Shown here piece by piece: positions 25,379 through 34,070 of a stretch of 64,000 bases of DNA. The position numbers were made by a program, and so were the translations under genes. Each line of letters starts with the position of its first letter. The first letter of the stretch is position 1. The stretch lies in NCBI RefSeq assembly GCF_900113135.1, contig NZ_FOOH01000010.1, positions 62,001 to 126,000 on the forward strand, given 5' to 3'. The notes under the pieces are model-generated. The model saw only the letters and a program-made list of their open reading frames with translations. It was not told where the DNA came from and made no database searches. Origin of the DNA: Salegentibacter agarivorans (GTDB lineage: Bacteria > Bacteroidota > Bacteroidia > Flavobacteriales > Flavobacteriaceae).

Positions 25379-25471
25379 TAGACAAGAGTTAGCTAACATA
25401 AAATTAATAAAAGGGCAACTTTTAATTAAGGGAAGAAGTGAAAACTAAACCAAATATTTGCAAACCTAACT

Positions 25472-28400
25472 ATGAAATATAATCCAAAAATTATGAAACA
25501 AATTTTAAAACGATTAATGTTACTAACCTTCGTTCTTGGCGGGTGGGTTATACATGCCCAGGAAAGACAGGTTTCCGGGGTGGTGTCTGATGAAATAGGG
25601 ATGCCTATACCTGGTGTTACTGTTCAGGAAAAAGGAACCTCTAATGGAACCGTTACAGATTTTGATGGAGAATTTTCTCTATCAGTTTCTGATAGCAATA
25701 ATACTATTTTGGTTTTTTCCTTTTTAGGTTATGAATCTAAAGAAGTTAATATTGGATCTCAAGCTACATTTAATATTACATTAGAAGAAGATTCAGAAAG
25801 TTTAGATGAGGTAGTAGTTGTGGGTTATGGAACACAAAGGGAGGAGAACCTAGTAGGTTCAGTTAGCACTGCAGATTTGGGTAATATCGAAACTCGACCA
25901 TCAGCCGATATTGCAAGTTCTTTGCAAGGAGCAGTGCCGGGATTAAATATTCGTTCGGCATCCGGTGGTGATCCCTCAACAACTCCAGAGATTAATATTC
26001 GGGGTTTTAATTCTATAAATGGTGGGTCTCCGCTTGTTATAATTGACGGGATTGAAGGTGATCTCGCAAATATAAACCCTAACGACATAGAAAGCGTAAC
26101 GGTATTAAAGGATGCTGGTGCAGCGGCTATTTATGGAGCAAGAGGTTCATTTGGTGTAGTCTTAATAACTACAAAATCCGGAAAAGAAGGTGAGTTTAAC
26201 GTGGAATACTCTAATAATATTGGTTTTACAACAAATACTACCCGAACCGATTTCGTTACTAACCCATATACATATGCTAAATGGGTTGACGATGCTATAG
26301 GTTCTTATCATAGTGGCTGTTACGTTTGTTATGAAGACGAAGATTGGGAGATTGCTCAACAAGTGGGGAATGGTGAGCGTGAACCTTTTTATGAACAACA
26401 ACCTGACGGGACCTATAAATTCTTTGGAAACACAGATTTTTACGATGTCTTATTTAAAGATCGTAGATCCCACCAGATAAATAACATTTCTGTTTCGGGT
26501 GGTTCTGAAAAATTACGAGGAGTGATTTCTGGAAGAACCTATGAAAGAGAAAAAATTCAAAATATCCAGGATGCGGAAATGAAACGGTACAATCTCCAGC
26601 TTAAATTGACTGCTAAGCCTTATAAGTGGTTAGAATTAAATGCTTTGAGTAGGTTTAGTAGCAGGTATGATGAACAATATGCCGGAACGAAAAATGGTTG
26701 GGGCGATGAATTTGGGGTTAGTAAATGGAGAGATCTTTTCCCTAACCATCCTGCTTTTGTTGATGGGTATGGTGTTAGTGTAGGTCGTACCGGAAATGGT
26801 TATGTTGGTCGGCTGGGTGCTTTAAAAGAAGGAGCGGCTCATCGTCAATGGACGTATGAAAATCAAACGAATACTCTGGGGGCTGAAATAAAGCCACTCA
26901 AAGGCTTAGTGCTTAATATGAATTATAACTATAGCATTGATAGAACAGATAGAACATTTAATTATAAACCGTTTAGTTATCTCTCTGGAAATAAACTCGA
27001 GCTATTAGAAAACGAAGGTTTAAATCGACATAATGAATATCGTTGGAAAGATTATTATACGGCGATCAATATTTACGGAACCTATACCACTGAAATCGCT
27101 GATAAACATAATTTTAAGGTAATGCTTGGTTTTAACCAGGAAGAGTTTGACCGCGATAGAGTGGGAATGAGGATAGAGGATTTGCTAACAAGGGATAAAG
27201 CTAATATATCTTTTGGAACCGAAATGTTGGATATGGAAGGTTCTACCCTGGAATGGGCTATTCAAGGTTACTTTGGACGTTTTAATTATGATTATGACGG
27301 TAAATACCTTTTGGAAGTTAATGCGCGTTATGATGGTTCATCCCGTTTTCCTGAAGAGAATAGATGGGGGTTATTTCCATCTATAGCTGGTGGGTGGATT
27401 ATTGATAAAGAAGACTTTTGGACGCCTTCCCTGGAAAATGTCATCTCTTCTTTAAAGCTAAAAGCCTCTTATGGTAAGCTGGGAAATCAAAGCGTAGGGG
27501 TAAATACCTTTAGACAATTAATTGGAATGGGGAGAACAACCTGGTTGTTCAATGGTGAACAGAGTAATTATGCCAGAGTACCTTCACCACTGCCGGCTAA
27601 TATTGGATGGGAAAAAATAACCTCTACAAATGTTGGATTAAATATGGGATTCTTCGAGGATAAATTAACGACCTCTCTTGAAGTTTACGAACGTAATACC
27701 CGAGATATGTATTTACCTGGTCAACCGCTTCCAGCCGTTTTTGGAGCATCGGAACCTAGACGAAATTATGCTGCCATGCGGAATAGAGGTTTTGAAGTAA
27801 CCCTGGGATATAATGATGAGTTTATGGTTTTAGGTTCTGAGTTATCTCTAAGTGCTCAAGCAAATGTGTCTAATAATACAGCAGAAATAACAAAATTTGA
27901 TAATCCAAATGGTTTATTAAGTACTTTTTATGAAGGACAGCGAATAGGCGAAATATGGGGTTACCGTATAGATGGTCAGTTCCAGTCAGATGAGGAGGCT
28001 GCTGCCTTTCAAAGTGAATACGGAAGAGATAACCTGTTTAGAGTTTATAGAGGAATATTGGATTACGGATCAAATAGTGACTGGAACCTATTGCGCGGAG
28101 GAGATCTTAGGTATGTAGATGTTGATGGTGATGGAAGTATAGACAATGGTAATAATACCCTGGAAGATCATGGGGACCTGGTTCCGATTGGAAATGCTTT
28201 ACCTCAATTTCCTTTTGGTTTTAATATAAGTGCGACATGGAAGAATATTGACCTAACGGTTATAGGACAGGGAGTTGCAAAACAAGATTGGTATCCTAAC
28301 GGGCCTTTATATTGGGCAACTTTCCATAGGCCTTATACATCTTTTATCAGAAAAGATTTATTAAACCAGGTATGGGATCCAGCACATCCTAACGATCCAA

Positions 28401-28765
28401 ACAGAATATTTCCACAAAGACAAAGAGCATATAATGCTTTAAGTAATGGTCGTATGTCTTATAATTATAATGACCACTTTTTAACCAATATTGGTTATTT
28501 AAGAATTAAAAACCTAACCCTGGGATACACCATTCCGCCAACTTTTACTAAAAAGATTAATGTAAAGAGACTAAGAGTTTTTCTTAGTGGAGAAAATATA
28601 TTTACATGGAGTTTTGGAGGTTTGACGAAATATCTGGATCCGGAAGAGGTGGGAGCTCACGTAAGTTATTCCAATCCAAATAGCGTGAGTGGAAGATCAG
28701 CAACGGATACCCAATTGTATCCTATGGGTAAAACCTTTTCGGCAGGCCTACAAATCAACCTATAA
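25472..28765 (+). CDS. SusC/RagA-type TonB-dependent outer-membrane transporter 1
   Basis: 1097 residues. A signal peptide (LKRLMLLTFVLGGWVIHA) precedes a carboxypeptidase-like domain (GVTVQEKGTSNGTVTDFDG). The SusC-specific junction SLDEVVVVGYGTQ, a plug domain (PLVIIDGIEGDLANINPNDI, AAIYGARGSFGVVLITTK) and a 22-strand barrel ending in LQINL follow. It would import an oligomeric ligand captured by the SusD partner, 44 bases downstream. ATG at 25,493 (MKQILKRLM) is an equally good start; 25,472 adds seven residues. Substrate cannot be read from the sequence; neighbours suggest phosphate- or sulfate-bearing glycerol compounds. Confidence 0.95.
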   Translation: MKYNPKIMKQILKRLMLLTFVLGGWVIHAQERQVSGVVSDEIGMPIPGVTVQEKGTSNGTVTDFDGEFSLSVSDSNNTILVFSFLGYESKEVNIGSQATFNITLEEDSESLDEVVVVGYGTQREENLVGSVSTADLGNIETRPSADIASSLQGAVPGLNIRSASGGDPSTTPEINIRGFNSINGGSPLVIIDGIEGDLANINPNDIESVTVLKDAGAAAIYGARGSFGVVLITTKSGKEGEFNVEYSNNIGFTTNTTRTDFVTNPYTYAKWVDDAIGSYHSGCYVCYEDEDWEIAQQVGNGEREPFYEQQPDGTYKFFGNTDFYDVLFKDRRSHQINNISVSGGSEKLRGVISGRTYEREKIQNIQDAEMKRYNLQLKLTAKPYKWLELNALSRFSSRYDEQYAGTKNGWGDEFGVSKWRDLFPNHPAFVDGYGVSVGRTGNGYVGRLGALKEGAAHRQWTYENQTNTLGAEIKPLKGLVLNMNYNYSIDRTDRTFNYKPFSYLSGNKLELLENEGLNRHNEYRWKDYYTAINIYGTYTTEIADKHNFKVMLGFNQEEFDRDRVGMRIEDLLTRDKANISFGTEMLDMEGSTLEWAIQGYFGRFNYDYDGKYLLEVNARYDGSSRFPEENRWGLFPSIAGGWIIDKEDFWTPSLENVISSLKLKASYGKLGNQSVGVNTFRQLIGMGRTTWLFNGEQSNYARVPSPLPANIGWEKITSTNVGLNMGFFEDKLTTSLEVYERNTRDMYLPGQPLPAVFGASEPRRNYAAMRNRGFEVTLGYNDEFMVLGSELSLSAQANVSNNTAEITKFDNPNGLLSTFYEGQRIGEIWGYRIDGQFQSDEEAAAFQSEYGRDNLFRVYRGILDYGSNSDWNLLRGGDLRYVDVDGDGSIDNGNNTLEDHGDLVPIGNALPQFPFGFNISATWKNIDLTVIGQGVAKQDWYPNGPLYWATFHRPYTSFIRKDLLNQVWDPAHPNDPNRIFPQRQRAYNALSNGRMSYNYNDHFLTNIGYLRIKNLTLGYTIPPTFTKKINVKRLRVFLSGENIFTWSFGGLTKYLDPEEVGAHVSYSNPNSVSGRSATDTQLYPMGKTFSAGLQINL

Positions 28766-28809
28766 TTTTCCCTTTGGGATAGAAGGTTAATAAAATATAT
28801 AAATCAACA

Positions 28810-30576
28810 ATGTTCAAAATGAAAAAAATAGATATACAGAAAAAGATAGTTCGTGTATCGTCGCTAGTAGCTTTATCGCTTTTTTTGATAAGCTGTGACG
28901 CTGATATACTAGACCAACCACCAGGGGATGCAGTAACTTCAGACGAGTTTTTCAATACAGGTGCTGACCTGGAAGCATATACCAATGACTTATATGATGT
29001 ATTGCCGAGTACATCCGTGTACATGGACGATTCGGATTCAGATAATATTTTAGGTGTAAGTGCAGGAGATAGGCTTAGAGGGACTCGAAGAGTTCCAACT
29101 GACCGTGGGAGCGGAGGATGGTCCTGGGGTTATTTGCGTAGGATTAACTATTTTCTAGAAAATTACGATAGGGTAGATGATGCCGAAGCTACGGCGAAAT
29201 ATTCCGGAATTGCAAAATTTTTCAGAGCTTACTTTTATTTCGAAAAAGTGCAACGATTTGGTGATGTGCCCTGGTATAGTGAAGTAATTAACCAGGATGA
29301 CGAGGAACTATTATTAAAAGCAAGAGATTCCAGAGAATTAGTAATGGATTCCATTATGGCTGATATTGATTATGCCATTGAAAATATACCTGCTGAGAAA
29401 GAATTAAATCGAATAACAAAATATACAGCATTAATTTTAAAAGCTCGTATCGCCCTATTCGAAGGAACATATAGAAAATATCATGGAATGGATGATTATG
29501 AAAGGTTTCTGTCGGAAGCAGCTTCCGCGGCAAAGCAGTTGATGGATTCGGGTGCATATGAACTTTATACAAGTGGGGGGGAGGACCAGGCATACCTGGA
29601 TTTATTCGCAATGGAAGACCAAAACATGACGGAAACTATTTTAGCAGTAGATTATGAATTTGGATTAAGAACTCATGATCTTGCTTATCGCATGACTGCT
29701 CCTACCCAGGGAAGATGGGGGTTATCCAAAGATTTGGTGAATAGCTATTTAATGGCTGATGGCACTCCATTTACTGATCAACCCGGGTTTAACACTATGG
29801 AGTTTTATGAGGAGATGCAAAACCGAGACCCTAGATTAACCCAAACTACAGCAGGACCTGACTTTTCTACCTATGGCTCAGAGGAACGTGAGCCAGTTAA
29901 TTTAGATATAACAAGGACGGGTTATAGAGTAATAAAAGCCCTTCCACCAAAAGGACCACAGTGGGGATCGGGAGGATCATTTAATGACCTTATACTTTTC
30001 CGATATGCGGAAGCCTTGTTGATTTATGCTGAAGCAAAAGCAGAGCTGGGTACATTAACTCAGGGTGATCTTGATATTTCAATAAATAAATTAAGAGATC
30101 GTGTAGGTTTACCACATTTAAATATGGCCGAAGCTAATGCTAACCCCGATCCTTATCAGGATAGTCTTTATGAGAATGTAGAAGGACCAAATAAAGGGGT
30201 GATCCTGGAGATTCGTCGTGAACGAAGAGTGGAGATGGTTAATGAAGGTTTACGATGGGATGATCTTATGAGATGGAAAGAAGGACAAAAAATTGAGGAT
30301 CCTATTGAAGGAATATACTTTTCGGAATTAGGAGCTCACGATTTTAATAATGATGGTAATTATGATGTATATGTTCACGATGGGGATGCCTCTGGTGCAC
30401 CAGACGAAGTAACCACAACGATAAATATAAATGAAAGACAACTTACAGAAGGTACCTCTGGAAATTTACTGCTATTCGAAGGTGGGAATTTTGACGAAAC
30501 CAGGGATTATCTTTACCCCTTACCGCTGGAAGATTTAGAACTGAATGAAAATTTAGAGCAAAACCCTGGCTGGTAA
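28810..30576 (+). CDS. SusD/RagB-type surface lipoprotein 1
   Basis: 588 residues. The signal peptide ends at the lipobox LFLISC, giving a surface lipoprotein that lids the SusC barrel. Typical SusD segments are present: LDQPPGDAVTSDEFF at the N-terminus, YFYFEKVQRFGDVPW, AEALLIYAEAKAELG, EIRRERRVEMVNEGLRWDDL, and YLYPLPLEDLELN..LEQNPGW at the C-terminus. A segment NDGNYDVYVHDGD resembles a calcium-binding loop. It pairs with the preceding transporter. A terminator-like hairpin follows before the sulfatase gene, so the downstream genes may be transcribed at a lower level. Confidence 0.95.
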   Translation: MFKMKKIDIQKKIVRVSSLVALSLFLISCDADILDQPPGDAVTSDEFFNTGADLEAYTNDLYDVLPSTSVYMDDSDSDNILGVSAGDRLRGTRRVPTDRGSGGWSWGYLRRINYFLENYDRVDDAEATAKYSGIAKFFRAYFYFEKVQRFGDVPWYSEVINQDDEELLLKARDSRELVMDSIMADIDYAIENIPAEKELNRITKYTALILKARIALFEGTYRKYHGMDDYERFLSEAASAAKQLMDSGAYELYTSGGEDQAYLDLFAMEDQNMTETILAVDYEFGLRTHDLAYRMTAPTQGRWGLSKDLVNSYLMADGTPFTDQPGFNTMEFYEEMQNRDPRLTQTTAGPDFSTYGSEEREPVNLDITRTGYRVIKALPPKGPQWGSGGSFNDLILFRYAEALLIYAEAKAELGTLTQGDLDISINKLRDRVGLPHLNMAEANANPDPYQDSLYENVEGPNKGVILEIRRERRVEMVNEGLRWDDLMRWKEGQKIEDPIEGIYFSELGAHDFNNDGNYDVYVHDGDASGAPDEVTTTININERQLTEGTSGNLLLFEGGNFDETRDYLYPLPLEDLELNENLEQNPGW

Positions 30577-30650
30577 GTGCAGTTGCAATATTCAAAATAA
30601 TAAAAGTTTATCATTTGAACTGATTAATTATTATAGGAATTGATTAGCCA

Positions 30651-30680
30651 AAACCTGCCGTTTCTTTCTCGGCAGGTTTA
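30651..30680 (+). terminator. hairpin after susD-1
   Basis: AAACCTGCCG pairs with CGGCAGGTTT around a T-rich loop. The following tract is T-rich but interrupted (AATTTTAATT), so termination may be partial. Confidence 0.6.
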
Positions 30681-30697
30681 ATTTTAATTAGAGAAAT

Positions 30698-32095
30698 TTG
30701 GTAAAAATAGGACAAATAATTAAAATCATTAACCGAACTGTAACTTCAAAAAAAATCCTTTTTCTATTTTTTCTTGTGGGAATTCAGGGCTTATTATTAG
30801 GACAGGAAAAACCTCCCAATGTAATTGTGATATTTGTAGATGACCTGGGATATGGCGATCTCAGTTCATTTGGTCATCCCACCATTAGAACGCCACATAT
30901 AGATCAAATGGCGCAGGAAGGGGTGAAGCTCACTCAGTTTTATGTAGGGGCTAGCATATGTACCCCAAGTAGAGCTGCTTTATTAACCGGCAGGCTACCT
31001 ATACGTAGTGGTATGGCTGGCTCCAAAAATAGTGGAAACGTTCTCTATCCAAGATCTACAGGAGGGTTGCCACAATCGGAAAAAACAATAGCAGAAGCAG
31101 TTAAAGAGAAAAATTATACTACCGGAATTATTGGTAAGTGGCATTTAGGACATTTACCTGAGTATTTACCATTAAATCACGGATTTGATTATTATTTTGG
31201 AATCCCTTACTCTAATGATATGCTCCCTCCACGTTATAAAAAAGCTCCTAAATTACCACTTTATGAGAATGAAGAGATTATAGAACACGATCCTAACCAG
31301 AAGCTATTAACCAAAAGGTATACTGAAAAAGCTATTGATTTTATAGAAGCTAACAGGGATAATCCATTCTTTTTATACTATCCAAATAATTTTCCTCATA
31401 CTCCATTACATGTTTCGGATGATTTTGAAAATAGAAGTAAAAGGGGATTATATGGAGATGTAGTAGAGGAAATCGACTGGAGTGTGGGAGAAATACTAAA
31501 AACTCTGAAGGACTTAAATATTGACGAAAACACTTTTGTGGTTTTTACTAGTGATAACGGTCCCTGGCTTAAAAGAGGGAAAAAAGGAGGTTCTGCCGGA
31601 CTACTTTATGAAGGTAAAGCTTCTACTTATGAAGGAGGGTTTCGAGTCCCTGCTGTGGTTAGATGGCCAGGAAAGATTCCTGCAAATCAAACCTTTGATG
31701 CAATTACCACTGCGATGGACCTGTATCCAACGATTTTAAATCTTATGGGCTCGCCATTGCCTGATGATCTTACTTTAGATGGTGTAGACCTTATGCCATT
31801 GTTAAGCGGAGAAAAAAAGAAGGTCAATGACGTTGTTTATTATTATTTAAGAGATGAGTTGTATGCAATAAGAAAGGGTAGCTGGAAAGCTCATTTTATA
31901 ACTAAGCCTTCCTATTCCAAGGAGAAACCAAAAATTCACAAAACTCCTAAATTGTTTAATATTGATGTCGATCCTTCGGAAAAATATGAAATTGGAGAAC
32001 ATCACCCTGAAATCATTGAAGAAATAAAAGATATCTATAAAGAACATCAAAAGACTATAAAACCAGTTAAATCCCAATTAGATTTAGGGTATTAA
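30698..32095 (+). CDS. secreted arylsulfatase-type sulfatase (S1 family)
   Basis: 465 residues. After a signal peptide (KKILFLFFLVGIQGLLLGQ) comes the sulfatase fold: NVIVIFVDDLGYGDL with metal-binding Asp pair, CTPSRAALLTGR with the C-x-P-S-R motif whose Cys is matured to formylglycine, then GKWHLGH and TSDNGP. All key positions look intact. The maturase (anSME) must be encoded elsewhere. It would remove sulfate esters in the periplasm. No ATG fits: the frame opens after a TAG and the first usable start is TTG at 30,698, so the start is uncertain. It lies between susD-1 and the phosphodiesterase. Confidence 0.9.
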   Translation: MVKIGQIIKIINRTVTSKKILFLFFLVGIQGLLLGQEKPPNVIVIFVDDLGYGDLSSFGHPTIRTPHIDQMAQEGVKLTQFYVGASICTPSRAALLTGRLPIRSGMAGSKNSGNVLYPRSTGGLPQSEKTIAEAVKEKNYTTGIIGKWHLGHLPEYLPLNHGFDYYFGIPYSNDMLPPRYKKAPKLPLYENEEIIEHDPNQKLLTKRYTEKAIDFIEANRDNPFFLYYPNNFPHTPLHVSDDFENRSKRGLYGDVVEEIDWSVGEILKTLKDLNIDENTFVVFTSDNGPWLKRGKKGGSAGLLYEGKASTYEGGFRVPAVVRWPGKIPANQTFDAITTAMDLYPTILNLMGSPLPDDLTLDGVDLMPLLSGEKKKVNDVVYYYLRDELYAIRKGSWKAHFITKPSYSKEKPKIHKTPKLFNIDVDPSEKYEIGEHHPEIIEEIKDIYKEHQKTIKPVKSQLDLGY

Positions 32096-32231
32096 AAGTG
32101 AAGAATTAATCTTTATAGCTATTTACAAAATAACCATCAATATTCCGATTCAGTAAAATTCTTTTAATTAGCCTTAACCTGTTAGAATGTGAAATTTGAC
32201 AAAATTATATTAACCAAAATTTATATGAAAA

Positions 32232-33161
32232 ATGAAAGGAATTAGATTACTAGTATGTTTATCTCTTATCGCTTCACTTAGTTGTAAGAATAACCGTGAA
32301 AATAACCAGGATGATAACTCAAGAAAGGATAATCCAGGGTCTAAAAAAGTGCAAGTGCAAGGTCATAGAGGGGATAGGGGTAATTTACCTGAGAACTCTA
32401 TTCCTGCTTTTTTAAGTGCAGTAGAGAAAGGTGCTGACGTTCTGGAACTGGATGTTGTCGTCTCTCAGGATAAAAAAATAGTTGTTTCGCATGAACCCGT
32501 TATGTTAGCCTTGTATATGCTAACCCCAGATGGAGATAGTATAGCTAAAGAAAATGAGAAAAATTATAACCTTTATAAGATGGATTATGATAGTATTCGA
32601 AAGTTCGACAGTGGATCGAAAAAAAACCGTTTATTTCCTAATCAACAACCTCAAAAAACCTATAAACCTTTATTGAGTGAGGTTATTGATACTGTAGAGA
32701 ATTATATTCAGGTTAATGATTTAGATGAGGTTAAATATAATATCGAAATCAAATCCTCTGAAAAGAATTATGGAATTTTTCAGCCGGAACCAGCTGATTT
32801 TGTCGATCTGGTGATGAATATAATTGAAGAAAAAGGCATTAAAAATAAGGTGAACCTACAATCATTCGATGTCAATATTTTACAAATTTTAAATGAGAAA
32901 TATCCGGATATTGAAGTTGCGTATTTAGTATCCAAAGAAAGTATAAATAAGAATTTAGAGAAACTTGGATTCATACCAGATATTTACAGCCCTAATTACA
33001 AGCTCTTAAAGAATAAAGAAGTAGTAGATTCTATTAAAGAAAGAAATATGGATTTAATTCCCTGGACGGTAAATGAAGAGGAAGCTATAAATAAGATGTT
33101 GGAACTCAAAGTTGATGGTATTATTACTGATTATCCGGAAAGAGTGTTAAATAAAATATAG
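32232..33161 (+). CDS. glycerophosphodiester phosphodiesterase lipoprotein
   Basis: 309 residues. A lipobox at LIASLSC makes it an envelope lipoprotein. The GDPD TIM barrel is marked by QGHRGDRGNLPENSIPAF (catalytic His and Arg, metal-binding Glu), LELDVVVSQDKKIVVSHE with the second His, and a C-terminal WTVNEEEA..DGIITDYP. A long insertion (residues ~95-170) follows the active-site His, as in some other Bacteroidota members. The enzyme would split glycerophosphodiesters into glycerol-3-phosphate and an alcohol. It is key evidence for a glycerol-phosphate role of this locus. A paralogue with the same insertion starts at 63,442. A clear terminator follows. Confidence 0.92.
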   Translation: MKGIRLLVCLSLIASLSCKNNRENNQDDNSRKDNPGSKKVQVQGHRGDRGNLPENSIPAFLSAVEKGADVLELDVVVSQDKKIVVSHEPVMLALYMLTPDGDSIAKENEKNYNLYKMDYDSIRKFDSGSKKNRLFPNQQPQKTYKPLLSEVIDTVENYIQVNDLDEVKYNIEIKSSEKNYGIFQPEPADFVDLVMNIIEEKGIKNKVNLQSFDVNILQILNEKYPDIEVAYLVSKESINKNLEKLGFIPDIYSPNYKLLKNKEVVDSIKERNMDLIPWTVNEEEAINKMLELKVDGIITDYPERVLNKI

Positions 33162-33195
33162 GTGTTATATTATTAAAATTGTTGATCTCTATTAC

Positions 33196-33227
33196 AAAAA
33201 GAGAGGGTTTTGGCCCTCTCTTTTTTT
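33196..33227 (+). terminator. rho-independent terminator after the GDPD gene
   Basis: AAAAAGAGAGGG pairs with CCCTCTCTTTTT around TTTTGG. Its symmetric A and T flanks could also serve the convergent gene. Confidence 0.88.
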
Positions 33228-33276
33228 ATATTCCTGAATAAGTTTTATGCTCTATAAATTACCTTTATTAAGTAGT

Positions 33277-33951
33277 TTAATTTAAATAGGGTTTAAGGAT
33301 CTTAGCCCAGTTTTTATAGGCATGTGCGTTTAAATGCAGGCCTTCCTCCGTAAACTTTCTACTTAACCGATTTTCTTTGTCTAGGAAATGTGGATGAATA
33401 TCAATAAAGTTAACATCATAGGTTTTCGATAAGTTTTTCAATTCTTTATTTATGGCCAGTATATGTTCATCTTTATTATAATGGTTTTTATATCGTGTAA
33501 AGGTATTGTTGACTGGCAGAATACTCTGAATAAATACTTCAGTATTAGGACTTCCTTCTTTAATCCTACTGATTATTTTTTCATAGTTAGAAATGATCAA
33601 TTCATCAGGATAATTTCTCGCAATATCATTTATACCTATAAGAATAAAAACCTTTGAAGGTTCGCCTTCAATAACTTCATCCAGTCTTTCCAATATACCG
33701 AAGGTGGTGTCCCCGGAAATACCACGATTTCTCGCATTCGGTAAACCGAGTAATTCATTCCAATTAGTCCCTGCTGTAATACTATTGCCAAGGAATATTA
33801 TATCCTCATTAGAATCAGGATAGCCTTGAAATTGATTTACCTGGATGTGGTAATTTCGCGGTCTATGCAAACTGTCTACCTCAATAGTTTGGGAAACCAG
33901 CGAGGTGGTAGTAACTAGTAGAATTACAAGTAAAAAGTTAGTAAGTTTCAT
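33277..33951 (-). CDS. secreted SGNH/GDSL-type hydrolase
   Basis: 224 residues with a cleavable signal peptide (NFLLVILLVTTTSLVSQ). The SGNH blocks are all present: block I IIFLGNSITAG (Ser), block II GISGDTTFG (Gly), block III IGINDIARN (Asn), and block V EEGLHLNAHAY (Asp replaced by Glu-Gly before the catalytic His, so the Asp position needs checking). Family members deacylate sugars, lipids or acetylated polysaccharides in the periplasm. Convergent with the phosphodiesterase gene and followed on the same strand by an alkaline phosphatase gene upstream. Substrate unknown; removal of acyl or acetyl groups before diester cleavage is a guess. Confidence 0.85.
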   Translation of the reverse strand: MKLTNFLLVILLVTTTSLVSQTIEVDSLHRPRNYHIQVNQFQGYPDSNEDIIFLGNSITAGTNWNELLGLPNARNRGISGDTTFGILERLDEVIEGEPSKVFILIGINDIARNYPDELIISNYEKIISRIKEGSPNTEVFIQSILPVNNTFTRYKNHYNKDEHILAINKELKNLSKTYDVNFIDIHPHFLDKENRLSRKFTEEGLHLNAHAYKNWAKILKPYLN

Positions 33952-34070
33952 TATTCAAATTTTAAAAGTAAATTTTATTTGGATTTTTTCCCTCTTTCCT
34001 GAACTCCTCCCTCGGGGAGATTCCGTGTTAAATATTTTAGAGAGTGTTATTCCAATCGATATATTTAAGC

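Larger units (their letters stand above)
24951..25471. other. divergent regulatory region between porin and susC-1
   Basis: 521 non-coding bases, extremely AT-rich. It contains two copies of the CTTTTGTTTTTATT-type box (25,047-25,061 and 25,270-25,285) and a hairpin at 25,360-25,378. Both divergent promoters must lie here. No small ORF or RNA gene was recognized. Confidence 0.6.
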
